Position numbers and translations under genes: made by a program. Source: Anaerolineae bacterium (GTDB lineage: Bacteria; Chloroflexota; Anaerolineae; Aggregatilineales; Phototrophicaceae). From it: a stretch of DNA of 45,548 bases. Positions within the stretch are counted from its first letter, which is position 1; the number at the start of each line of letters is the position of its first letter. The notes beneath the pieces were generated by a model that worked only from the letters and a program-made list of their open reading frames with translations, ran no database searches and was not told the DNA's origin. Below, piece after piece: positions 23,937 to 31,827 of this stretch. The stretch is taken from the NCBI GenBank assembly GCA_022820125.1, contig JAJEGA010000089.1, positions 1 through 45,548 of the forward strand. Direction: 5' to 3'.

Positions 23937-25341
23937 AGCTAGCGCCTTTTTTCTGGTTGTGAAAGCGGCAAAGGACTTGACCGTTTTCGATCAGTGTTTG
24001 ACCGCCTTTGCTGTGGGGAAGTACATGGTCGGCTTCGAATTCATCCCAAGGTACAATGCACTCTCGGTCTGGTCTGCCTTCTTCAATGCATAGCTTGCAC
24101 CGTTTGCGATCTCTTAGATAGATTGCAATTCGCTCAGCTTCAGAAAACGCGCGTCGAGGATCTTTTGTAAGAATTGAGTGTCCGTGTTTCGTAGCATACG
24201 TAAAGAATTCATGCCTAATAATTTGATGGCGCTCAAGAGTCTCCGCTCGGCCCTGCTGGCGGAATTGAACAAAACGACTGGCACTCTCATCTGAAACTGC
24301 TTCAGCCCGAACTGCGCGTGTTCGGCTGTAGAATTCGTATAGGAATTCTCTGAGCAAGTTGCGTTCCTTACTATCGAAAACGTAATAATGAGAAATGTGT
24401 CGCAGAAGCAGGTACGCCGATACGACAAAGAAGTCGTATCTAAATGGGATAGCTCCCTTGGTGCGGTCAAGCTGTGTGTCGTCTTCAAATACGTCGCTCA
24501 GAACTGTTAATGTACGAAGCAATGATGTCGCGCTCTGCTCATTTTCAAATGATGAATCACCTATGCCGTTTTCATCATTCCTAGTCTTATCAATCAGTGA
24601 TGTAATCGCAGAGTCTCGGGTGTCGGTAGGCCCATCTGCCTGTTCGGTCAACAGCAGCCTTGCCAACATGCCGAGATGTTCCATTCTCCGGTTCTTTCGT
24701 CCATAAATCTCTTTGAAGAAAATATGCTTGTATTTGTCATTAGGATCAATCTCTCGATATTGTGCAAAATCAAAGTCGTAATCGTCGGCGAATTTGACAA
24801 TGAAATTGCGGACTGTGCTTGTAAGTCGAGAGTGTGCCGTTTCTAGGGCGTTCAGTTTCTCACCCTGCTGGAGACGCCAAAATATCTCTGACGCTACTTT
24901 TACATGGCTCGCTTGCTTTGGATCTTCAATACCCTTTATGATGTCGGCGTTGTATCTCAGTTCTTTCTCGATGTATCTACGGATGTCACTGCGAAGGTCC
25001 TTGAACATTTTTCCTGGCAACTCTTTGTCAAAATCTTGCAGACTGGCAGGAAGTCGAAGCTCATTCGCAAAAAATCTTTGAACTGTCCGGATGCGTTGCT
25101 GGCCGTCAATTACTTCCCGAACCGTTTCGTTTTCACTCAGTCGTACCAATCTGAGTATAATGTTCGGTATGTAATAGCGGCGAAACAAGCTGTCTAGCAG
25201 GTTCTCTTGCTGCTTATCGCTCCATACGGTCTTGCGCTGGTAGGGTGGGCGAATGATGTATTCATCCGCAAAATCGTGGAACTCCTTTACGGAAATCTGA
25301 ACGTGATCAATATCGTATTCCGTGCGTGGATTAAACGCCAT
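23926..25341 (-). CDS. DUF262 domain protein with C-terminal HNH nuclease motif
   Basis: In this 471-residue protein the N-terminal DUF262 (GmrS/ParB-like nucleotide-binding) domain has RPPYQRKTVWS and the signature IDGQQR (DGQQR at 79-83). The middle part is helical. The C-terminus is a zinc-stabilised HNH motif: Cys415-x2-Cys418, Asp438-His439, Asn453, Cys458-x2-His461. Proteins with this layout are related to the GmrSD type IV restriction enzymes and other defence proteins that cut modified or invading DNA. The function here is not proven. The gene overlaps the NuoEF-type gene by one base (TAATG) and the Fe-S subunit gene by 11 bases. Its base composition is clearly more AT-rich than either neighbour, a sign of horizontal transfer. 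Confidence 0.85.
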   Translation of the reverse strand: MAFNPRTEYDIDHVQISVKEFHDFADEYIIRPPYQRKTVWSDKQQENLLDSLFRRYYIPNIILRLVRLSENETVREVIDGQQRIRTVQRFFANELRLPASLQDFDKELPGKMFKDLRSDIRRYIEKELRYNADIIKGIEDPKQASHVKVASEIFWRLQQGEKLNALETAHSRLTSTVRNFIVKFADDYDFDFAQYREIDPNDKYKHIFFKEIYGRKNRRMEHLGMLARLLLTEQADGPTDTRDSAITSLIDKTRNDENGIGDSSFENEQSATSLLRTLTVLSDVFEDDTQLDRTKGAIPFRYDFFVVSAYLLLRHISHYYVFDSKERNLLREFLYEFYSRTRAVRAEAVSDESASRFVQFRQQGRAETLERHQIIRHEFFTYATKHGHSILTKDPRRAFSEAERIAIYLRDRKRCKLCIEEGRPDRECIVPWDEFEADHVLPHSKGGQTLIENGQVLCRFHNQKKGASYDG

Positions 25342-27062
25342 TACTCTCGCTCCAACTTGATATTGTCAACAAACAACTCCGGGAACTTCTCAATCGCGCT
25401 CATGACGGCGATGCCGGCCGTATGACCCAAGCCGCAGATTGAGGCTTCCGTCATCGTCAAGCCGATGTCCATGAGGCGCTGGGCATCACCCGCTTGAGGC
25501 GCGTCCAGCCGCTCAAGGATCTCAACTTGGCGCTGCGTACCCAATTGACAGGGGAAGCATTTGCCGCAGCTCTCGTGCTGGAAGAAGCGCCCGAGCCGCT
25601 TCATCACATCGCGCAGATCGGTCGTCTGATTGAAGACCATGATTGCGCCTGAGCCGAAGGTGCTGCCAACTGCGCTTAAGTCTTCAAAGGTCAGGCGCAC
25701 GTCAATGTCTTCCGGCTTCAAAAACGCGCCAGCCGCGCCGCCCATCAGCACGGTCTGCAAATCGCCGATGACGCCGCCGCAGCCCTCGTCGAGGAAATGG
25801 CGCAGGGTGATGCCCGGTTCGATCTCGTAGACGCCGGGGCGCGCTACGTGCCCGCTGACCGAGACCAGCTTGGGCCCGGCGCTGCCTTCGCTGCCGATTC
25901 GCTTGAACCAGTTGGCGCCGTAGGCGATGATGCTGGGCACGGCGCAAAGCGTCTCGACATTGTTGACCGCGGTCGGCTTGCCGAAGAGGCCAAAAGTCGT
26001 GGGGTAGGGCGGTTTCATGCGGGGGAAGCCGCGCTTGCCTTCGATCGCTTCAAAGAGCGCGGTTTCTTCGCCACAGATATAAGCGCCGGCGCCGCGCCGC
26101 AATTCAATCTTGAGCGCGAAATCGCCACCCATTATCGCGTCTCCCAGCAAGCCCGCCGCTTCCGCCTCCTGAATCGCCTCTGCCAGTATCGTGGTCGCCT
26201 TGGGGTATTCGCCGCGGATGAAAATGGTGGCTTTGTCCGTGCCCACCGCAAAAGCGGCAAGCGCGATGCCCTCGAGCAGCAGGTGGGGACGATGCTCCAT
26301 CAGCACGCGATCTTTGAAGGTGCCTGGCTCGCTCTCATCAGCGTTGCACACGACGTACTTTATATCGCTACCCGCGCCGCGCGTGAACTTCCACTTCAGC
26401 CCGGTGGGGAAGGCGGCGCCGCCTCGCCCAATCAAGCCAGAAGCTTCCACCTGCGCGATGACATCGTTCGGCGTCATTTCCGTCATGGCTCGCCGCAGAG
26501 CAGTGTAGCCGCCGTAGTCGGTCAAGGTCTCCGGCGCGGCTTCAAGCCTTGGGTTGAGCAATACTGAGGCGTCATCGCCCGCGGCGGTGAAATACGCGCC
26601 TTGCCATTCGTCCAGCAGCCCGTCGACCGAGACCTTGGGCAGCGCGACATCCGCCTCGCCGCGCGCGCTTGCCAGAGCGGCCGGCGCATAATCGCATAAG
26701 CCGAGGCATGGCGAGTGTTCGACCGTGTATTCACCGTCAGGCGTCGTCTGAGAGGGCGAAATCCCCAGTCGCGCGCAGACATCGCGCAAGACATTATCAG
26801 CGCCGGCCATCGCGCAAGCCGGGTCGGTGCAGACGCGGATGATGCGGCGCCCCGTTGGTTGGTCATGGAAAAGGGTGTAAAAGCCGATGACGCCAAAGAT
26901 ATCGGCTTCCGGCACGCGCAGCAGATGTGAGATGCGATGCGCATGCTCGGGGCTGATGCTGCCGTAAACGCGCTGCACATCCCATAGGACGGGCAGCAGC
27001 GCCTCGCGCCCGCGTCCTTCGTACTTCGCCAGAAGCGAATCGATGCCGGATTGAATTGTCAT
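25341..27062 (-). CDS. NuoE-NuoF fusion, NADH-binding subunit of formate dehydrogenase
   Basis: The ATG at 27062 (MTIQSGIDSLLAKYEGRGREALLPVLWDVQ matches the NuoE start, seen over its first residues) gives 573 residues. A start at 27128 would run into mobA. Residues about 1-150 are a thioredoxin-like [2Fe-2S] domain with Cys78, Cys83, Cys119 and Cys123. The rest is NuoF-like: GRGGAAFPTGLKW for FMN, GAGAYICGEETAL for NADH, and a [4Fe-4S] site at Cys499, Cys502, Cys505 and Cys543. It transfers electrons from formate to NAD+ (or the reverse). It lies 41 bases after mobA and its stop overlaps the DUF262-HNH start. Confidence 0.9.
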   Translation of the reverse strand: MTIQSGIDSLLAKYEGRGREALLPVLWDVQRVYGSISPEHAHRISHLLRVPEADIFGVIGFYTLFHDQPTGRRIIRVCTDPACAMAGADNVLRDVCARLGISPSQTTPDGEYTVEHSPCLGLCDYAPAALASARGEADVALPKVSVDGLLDEWQGAYFTAAGDDASVLLNPRLEAAPETLTDYGGYTALRRAMTEMTPNDVIAQVEASGLIGRGGAAFPTGLKWKFTRGAGSDIKYVVCNADESEPGTFKDRVLMEHRPHLLLEGIALAAFAVGTDKATIFIRGEYPKATTILAEAIQEAEAAGLLGDAIMGGDFALKIELRRGAGAYICGEETALFEAIEGKRGFPRMKPPYPTTFGLFGKPTAVNNVETLCAVPSIIAYGANWFKRIGSEGSAGPKLVSVSGHVARPGVYEIEPGITLRHFLDEGCGGVIGDLQTVLMGGAAGAFLKPEDIDVRLTFEDLSAVGSTFGSGAIMVFNQTTDLRDVMKRLGRFFQHESCGKCFPCQLGTQRQVEILERLDAPQAGDAQRLMDIGLTMTEASICGLGHTAGIAVMSAIEKFPELFVDNIKLERE

Positions 27063-27103
27063 AGCCACATTGTAACAGATTGTGGCGTCCGCATTTTCTG
27101 CGC

Positions 27104-27727
27104 CTAATCTGTCGGGCGGAGCAGGCATTCCGCTTTCGCCAGTTCTTCCGGCGTGTTGATATTGGTGAATGAGCGTCCCCGCGGGTCAAACGCGGCATAG
27201 TCCGATTCATCGAGATAGCGCACACGCATTTGCTCGTAGAAGCGGATGATCTTCAGCCGATCCGCCGCAAGCTGTTCCGCGATCGGTTCAATGCAGGTTT
27301 TCTTGTATATCGCGTGCAGGCCCTGCGGGTAGCCATCGACGGTCGGCACAACAATGTCAGTTTCGTCATTGATTTGCGCGGTCATGAAGCGCAGCAGGTC
27401 TGTATTGACGAAGGGCATATCGCAAGCCAGCACGAGGACGTCAGGATACTGCGCCTGCACGAGCGCGGTGTAGATGCCGCCGAGCGAGCCCTTGTCGGGC
27501 AAAATATCGCGATACATGGGCAAGCCAAGATGGGTGAATTGAGCCGGCTTGTTGGCGACCAGGATAGTCTCGGCTTGTCCCAGGTCGGCGCTGCGCTTGA
27601 TGACATGCTCAATCAGGGGCTTGCCCGCGAGCTCGACGAAGGCTTTATCGCGCCCCATGCGCCGGCTCTGCCCGCCAGCGATGATGGCGCGGGAGAAAAA
27701 TTCGTTCGGATTATCCGAAGCCTTCAT
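27104..27727 (-). CDS. mobA: Molybdenum cofactor guanylyltransferase
   Basis: This 207-residue protein adds GMP to molybdopterin to form the bis-guanine dinucleotide cofactor used by formate dehydrogenases of the DMSO reductase family. The nucleotide-binding loop IIAGGQSRRMGRDKAF (15-30), DKGSLGGIYTAL, ACDMPFV and FTNINTPEEL are all present. Its ATG overlaps the HepT stop (ATGA), so it is translationally coupled to the toxin-antitoxin pair upstream. Its position within the formate dehydrogenase operon fits its job. Confidence 0.92.
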   Translation of the reverse strand: MKASDNPNEFFSRAIIAGGQSRRMGRDKAFVELAGKPLIEHVIKRSADLGQAETILVANKPAQFTHLGLPMYRDILPDKGSLGGIYTALVQAQYPDVLVLACDMPFVNTDLLRFMTAQINDETDIVVPTVDGYPQGLHAIYKKTCIEPIAEQLAADRLKIIRFYEQMRVRYLDESDYAAFDPRGRSFTNINTPEELAKAECLLRPTD

Positions 27728-28080
27728 TCCTCCGTGTCTTCAGACAGGATAGCTTCCAATTGGGCTATCAGCGGCGGCAGGTCTTCTTCTATTGTCTTCC
27801 AAAGTTCATCGAGGTCTAACTTAAAGTAGGCATGAGCCAACCACTGCCGCATGCCCATAATTTGGCTCCATTCAATCTCGGGGTTCTTGGCTTGGTATTC
27901 TGTTGTGATATTGCAAGCCGCTTCGCAAACGATTTCCACTGCTCTGGTCAACGCAAACTGGAACTGAAGGTCGTTGTCTAGCGCACTTCTGTTCTTTCCG
28001 TCGGCGAAGTGCCTCGCATGGTTTGCCGCGTCCAGCATATGCTGTAGACGCAACTGATTATTCTCCTTGGTCTTGCGCAT
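27724..28080 (-). CDS. hepT: HepT-like toxin (HEPN/DUF86 family)
   Basis: The ATG at 28080 gives 118 residues; an upstream TTG at 28101 is less likely. The HEPN ribonuclease motif R-x4-H-x-Y is intact as Arg78, His83 and Tyr85 in RQWLAHAY. HepT toxins are RNases that are neutralised when their partner MntA AMPylates the tyrosine of this motif. The gene overlaps the mntA end by 23 bases and the mobA start by 4 bases, which places a toxin-antitoxin unit inside the cofactor operon. It is more AT-rich than mobA. Confidence 0.85.
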   Translation of the reverse strand: MRKTKENNQLRLQHMLDAANHARHFADGKNRSALDNDLQFQFALTRAVEIVCEAACNITTEYQAKNPEIEWSQIMGMRQWLAHAYFKLDLDELWKTIEEDLPPLIAQLEAILSEDTEE

Positions 28081-28375
28081 AGAGGAGCTCGGCGCTGTCA
28101 ATTACTGCTTGCCGTATATAAGGACTTAGCGAATTTGGCGTTGCCAAATCAACATCGCGTCCGAAAATCTCGATAAAGTCCAACCTGTGCCCTGACATCG
28201 CAAAAAGACCGACGGACTCTCCAGGCGTGTATTCGACCAACAAGTCAATATCGCTCTCCGGTGTCAACTCGTTTCGCGCGGCAGAGCCAAACACAGACAA
28301 ACGCTGAATAGGTTGGCTGGCACAATACTCACGGATTCTGTCTTGCGGAAGATCTACGCGAACAAACTCGCTCAT
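28058..28375 (-). CDS. mntA: MntA-like nucleotidyltransferase antitoxin
   Basis: The ATG at 28375 follows AGGAGGAG at about 28383-28390 and gives 105 residues. The minimal nucleotidyltransferase motif is SVFGSAARNELTPESDIDLLVEY, with Gly30-Ser31 and Asp42/Asp44. In the HepT-MntA system this protein AMPylates the toxin. hepT follows directly with an overlap. A second, related gene lies just upstream (28465-28851). Confidence 0.87.
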   Translation of the reverse strand: MSEFVRVDLPQDRIREYCASQPIQRLSVFGSAARNELTPESDIDLLVEYTPGESVGLFAMSGHRLDFIEIFGRDVDLATPNSLSPYIRQAVIDSAELLYAQDQGE

Positions 28376-28464
28376 AGCGTTTTCTCCTCCTGATTTGTCC
28401 AATCATATCACGTAATTGCTCAAGTTAAAAGCGTGTCGGATGCTTGGCATTTGTCTTAAACCAG

Positions 28465-28851
28465 TTAGCTTGTGGAAGCTTCACTTGCACACCGCTCTAC
28501 TACATCAGATGCCGTTGTCAACGCATCATCATTGCGCACAATGCCATTATCGCTGCGCTTTTCGTAGATCAACCTCGCGCTGGCGTCAACTTCTTGGCGA
28601 ATATAGTCCTTTAGTCCGTTTCGAGTGCACAAGTCAACTGGACGCCCCACGATTTCGCTCAACTCTCGCATATGTCGCGCCATTGAAAAGTAGCCAACGG
28701 GCGCATCCGGCTCGTATTCAACCAGCAAATCGATGTCGCTCTCCGGCCGGAGTTCATCCCGCAGCGCCGAGCCAAACAGCGACAAGCGCGCAATCGGCTG
28801 CGTCTGGCAATACTCGCGAATCTCCTTAACTGGCAGTTTGATCTTTATCAC
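28465..28851 (-). CDS. Second MntA-like nucleotidyltransferase, without its own HepT
   Basis: A GTG start at 28851 gives 128 residues; the frame is closed by a stop a few codons upstream and no ATG is available. The active-site motif is LSLFGSALRDELRPESDIDLLVEY with Gly27-Ser28 and Asp39/Asp41. It aligns with the next gene over its whole core (IREYC, QPI, RLS, GSA, PESDIDLLVEY, YIRQ), so the two are paralogues. About 28 extra C-terminal residues are not family-like. No HEPN gene follows directly; the next gene is the other mntA. It may share the same HepT or be a remnant of a second pair. Confidence 0.78.
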   Translation of the reverse strand: MIKIKLPVKEIREYCQTQPIARLSLFGSALRDELRPESDIDLLVEYEPDAPVGYFSMARHMRELSEIVGRPVDLCTRNGLKDYIRQEVDASARLIYEKRSDNGIVRNDDALTTASDVVERCASEASTS

Positions 28852-28893
28852 CTGGCTGATGTCATTGCCTTTCTACTATATCGCCGCCTCAAC

Positions 28894-31035
28894 CTAATGC
28901 ACATAGCGCACAGGGTCTTTGATCGCGCCTTGTTCCTCGAGCGGGGTCGCCGCCCGTTCCACCTTCTCCAGCTTGACCGCCGCCATCTTGAAATCGGGGA
29001 TCTTCGCGCGCGGATCAATCTTGTCCAGCGTCAGCAGGTTCGCCGCCGCTTCGACGAAGTGGAAAGGCAAGAAGAGCGTACCGGCTGGCGAGCGACCCGT
29101 CACCATGACTTGGCATTCGACCGATCCCCGGCGCGAGCTGATGCGCAGCCAATCGCCGGAGACCACTTGCAGCGCGCCGGCGTCGGCCGGGTGCATCTCA
29201 ACGATTGGCACGGGGAAAGCCTCTTCCAGCCGCGAGCTGCGCGTCATTGTGCCGCCATGCCAGTGGAAAAGCACGCGCCCGGTCGTGAGGTGATAGGGGA
29301 ATTCCTCGTCCGGGAGCTCACTCTCCGTGCCGTATTCCAGCTCCCAGAATTTGCCTTTGCCGCGTGGGAAATCGTGCTCGAAGAGATAGGGCGTGCCGGG
29401 ATGATCAGCGGCCGGGCAGGGCCAATGCACGCCGCCTGCTTCCTCCAGCCGCGCGTAGGTGATGCCGTGGAAATCGGGCGTCAGGGCGCGCATCTCTTCC
29501 CAGATTGCTTCGGGATCGCGGTAGTCAAAGCCGGCGCTTTCGGCGATGCCGAGCTGGGCTTCCATGCGCTCCGCCAAGGCGCAGATGATCTGCCAATCGG
29601 GCAATGACTCGCCGACCGCGGGCAATGCCTGCCGCACGCGCTGCACTCGCCTGTCGCTGTTGGTGAAGGTGCCTTCCTTCTCGGCGAAGCTCGCCGACGG
29701 CAGGATCACATCCGCCATCTCGCCGGTTTCGTTCATGAAGATATCAATGCAGACCAGCAGATCCAAGGCTTCCAGCGCATGCTGCGCGTGAGAGAGATTC
29801 GGCTCGCTCATCATCGGGTTCTCGCCCATGACGATCATGGCTTTGATCTGCCCCATCAGCGCGCCATCGACCATTTCGGTGACCGTCAAGCCCGGCTGCG
29901 GGTTCAGGTCCGTGCGCCAGGTTGATTCGAACTTGCGCCGTATCTCCGCATTGGCGACCGACTGATAAGCGGTGTAGACATTGGGCAAACCGCCGCTGTC
30001 CGAGCAGCCTTGGACGTTGTTTTGCCCGCGTAGGGGATTGAGCCCGGTGCCGGGCTTTCCCGCGTGGCCGCACATCAAGGCTAAGTTGGTCAGCGAGAGC
30101 GCGTTGTCGGTGCCATGCGTGCTCTGGCTGATGCCCATGCCCCAATAAAAAGCGGCGCGCTCGGCGGTGGCGTACATGCGCGCGGCTTGACGAATATCGT
30201 CCGCGGGCACGCCGCTGATGCCCTCCGCCCATTCCGGCGTACAGTGTTCCAATGATTCGATATAGTCTTCAAAGCCTTCCGTGCGCGCTTCGATGAATTC
30301 AGGGTTGAAGAGATTTTCGCTGACGATGACATTCGCCATCGCCTGGAAAACCGCCACATCGGTGCCTGGTTTCTGCCGCAGCCAAAGCGTCGCGAAGTCG
30401 GTCAATTCGATCTGGCGCGGATCGATCACGATGAGCTTGGCGCTGTTCTGACGCGCCGCTTTCTTCAAGAATAAGCTGATGACCGGGTGTGTTTCCGTCG
30501 TGTTGCTGCCAGTGACGATAAAGGTGTCCAGGTGTTCCATCTCGGCGATGCTGTTGCTCATGGCGCTGCTGCCGATGGCCAGCTGCAAGCCGGTCACGCT
30601 GCCGGCGTGGCAGAGGCGCGCGCAGTGATCGACATTGTTGGTCTTCATCACGGCGCGCACCCATTTCTGGAAGACGTAATTGTCTTCGTTGGTCGCTTTG
30701 GCGCAGGCGTAGGTGGCGATGCTGTCGCCGCCGTGTTTGGTCACAATCGTTGACAGCTTCTCGCTCACGAAAGCCAGCGCTTCGTCCCAGCTTGCCTCGC
30801 GGAAGTTCCCGCGCTCGCCGTTGCGGATCAACGGTTGCTTCAGGCGGCGCGGATGCGTCGCGAAGTCGAGGCCGAAGCGCCCTTTGACGCAGAGATTGCC
30901 GTAGTTGGGCGCGCTGTCGAATGGCGCTTCGACGCGGTAGATCTGTTCATCCTTGATTTGCAGATTCATCTGACAGCCGACGCCGCAATAGGGGCAGGTC
31001 GTCCGCACGGTTTTCTCTGGCTTGAGCAAGGTCAT
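28894..31035 (-). CDS. fdhA: Formate dehydrogenase catalytic (molybdopterin) subunit, cysteine type
   Basis: The ATG at 31035 follows AAGGAGG (31041-31047) and gives 713 residues. The N-terminal [4Fe-4S] site is CPYCGVGCQMNL plus GNLCVKGRFG. The active-site segment ARLCHAGSVTGL aligns with the ARVU-HGPSVAGL type region of selenocysteine enzymes: Cys142 takes the place of Sec and His143 is kept. The C-terminal molydop-binding domain (YHLTTGRVLFHWHGGTM) is complete. The enzyme oxidises formate to CO2 or runs in reverse with the NuoEF and Fe-S subunits encoded downstream. No export signal is seen, so it should be cytosolic. A strong promoter is just upstream. Confidence 0.93.
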   Translation of the reverse strand: MTLLKPEKTVRTTCPYCGVGCQMNLQIKDEQIYRVEAPFDSAPNYGNLCVKGRFGLDFATHPRRLKQPLIRNGERGNFREASWDEALAFVSEKLSTIVTKHGGDSIATYACAKATNEDNYVFQKWVRAVMKTNNVDHCARLCHAGSVTGLQLAIGSSAMSNSIAEMEHLDTFIVTGSNTTETHPVISLFLKKAARQNSAKLIVIDPRQIELTDFATLWLRQKPGTDVAVFQAMANVIVSENLFNPEFIEARTEGFEDYIESLEHCTPEWAEGISGVPADDIRQAARMYATAERAAFYWGMGISQSTHGTDNALSLTNLALMCGHAGKPGTGLNPLRGQNNVQGCSDSGGLPNVYTAYQSVANAEIRRKFESTWRTDLNPQPGLTVTEMVDGALMGQIKAMIVMGENPMMSEPNLSHAQHALEALDLLVCIDIFMNETGEMADVILPSASFAEKEGTFTNSDRRVQRVRQALPAVGESLPDWQIICALAERMEAQLGIAESAGFDYRDPEAIWEEMRALTPDFHGITYARLEEAGGVHWPCPAADHPGTPYLFEHDFPRGKGKFWELEYGTESELPDEEFPYHLTTGRVLFHWHGGTMTRSSRLEEAFPVPIVEMHPADAGALQVVSGDWLRISSRRGSVECQVMVTGRSPAGTLFLPFHFVEAAANLLTLDKIDPRAKIPDFKMAAVKLEKVERAATPLEEQGAIKDPVRYVH

Positions 31036-31053
31036 AAGCGCCTCCTTGCTCCA

Positions 31054-31082
31054 ATTATAATCGCAGCGGCGGTTATGACCAA
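31054..31082 (-). promoter_or_regulatory. Promoter of the formate dehydrogenase operon
   Basis: On the minus strand TTGGTC (31082-31077) and a perfect TATAAT (31059-31054) are 17 bases apart. Transcription should start near 31047, leaving a leader of only about 12 bases that begins at the AAGGAGG ribosome-binding site of fdhA. Confidence 0.65.
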
Positions 31083-31173
31083 ACGCGGCCAGGCAAGCGG
31101 CTGGCATGCTTGCATTTTCGTCCCTGCTCGCGTAGACTTTGCTCCATCAGCATTCATCATCTGCGCGAGAGAC

Positions 31174-31632
31174 ATGATGGCGGAAGCGGAAACCAGCCTG
31201 ACGCAGCGAGTCGAATCTTTAGAGCGCACTTCCCACGAGCGGGTGGTCGAACAGGTCGCGGAGCTGGGCGAGCGCGTGTCTGGCTTGGAAAGCGCGCGTG
31301 ATGCCGAAAGCCCTCACCTGGCGACCAAAGCCGATATCGCCCGCTTGGAAACGCAGGTGTCAACCTTGTCTGAGCAGCTGCAAGCGCAATCCGACCGCTT
31401 TGACGAACGCCTGCAAGACCAATCGGATCGCTTTGACGAGCGCCTGCAAGACCAATCGGATCGCTTTGATGAGCGCCTGCAAGCGCAATCCGGCAGCTTG
31501 GACGAGCGCCTGGTCGCGCAGTCCGAGCAGTTGCAAAAGATTATTGAACTGCGTATTAACCGCATGGTCGTCTGGGTTGTTGGCACCGGCATCGCCCTCG
31601 CCGCACTCATCCTCAGCCGTCTGCCGGGCTAA
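31174..31632 (+). CDS. Coiled-coil protein with C-terminal membrane helix, DUF1640-like
   Basis: The ATG at 31174 gives 152 residues; an ATG one codon later is also possible. The body is a long coiled coil. LATKADIARLETQV (about 49-62) resembles bacterial DUF1640/CCDC90-type proteins. Residues 69-123 are five 11-residue units of the pattern LQxQSDRFDER, the first four nearly identical. The C-terminus (about 131-148) is one hydrophobic transmembrane helix followed by SRLPG. It is probably anchored in the membrane with the coiled coil in the cytosol. Function unknown. It is divergent from fdhA. Confidence 0.7.
   Translation: MMAEAETSLTQRVESLERTSHERVVEQVAELGERVSGLESARDAESPHLATKADIARLETQVSTLSEQLQAQSDRFDERLQDQSDRFDERLQDQSDRFDERLQAQSGSLDERLVAQSEQLQKIIELRINRMVVWVVGTGIALAALILSRLPG
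31378..31509 (+). repeat. 33-bp in-frame tandem repeats in the coiled-coil gene
   Basis: Four 33-base units of the type CAAGACCAATCGGATCGCTT plus GACGAGCGCCTG encode 11-residue coiled-coil units. Units 2 and 3 are almost identical in DNA, a state prone to copy-number change without breaking the frame. Confidence 0.8.
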
Positions 31633-31677
31633 ATTCGCCGCCGTCCGCGCAGCCTCATCATTCCAACATGCTGTCCC

Positions 31678-31696
31678 GCTGGCAGCCCTTGCCAGC
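31678..31696 (+). terminator. Probable terminator after the coiled-coil gene
   Basis: GCTGGC (31678-31683), a 7-base loop and GCCAGC (31691-31696) form a hairpin followed by TCTTCCTC. It lies 46 bases after the stop codon. The stem is short and the tail only pyrimidine-rich. Confidence 0.4.
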
Positions 31697-31827
31697 TCTT
31701 CCTCGCTTGGCTCGGCAAACGGGCGCGAGATACTTCCCCGTTATTTTGATTGCGCGTCGGCGGGTTCTCCTTACAATGCAGGATACAGCGATGGCTAGGA
31801 ATTCCCATTTCCTTGGGGGGGAAGATT

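Noticed and set aside
23220..27062. Respiratory complex I genes
   Set aside because: Only NuoE/F-like and NuoG N-terminal-like parts are present, with fdhA, fdhD and mobA around them and no membrane subunits. A soluble NAD-linked formate dehydrogenase fits better.
30610..30612. Selenocysteine at the FdhA active site
   Set aside because: The codon at the aligned position is TGC (Cys142), not TGA, so no recoding is needed.
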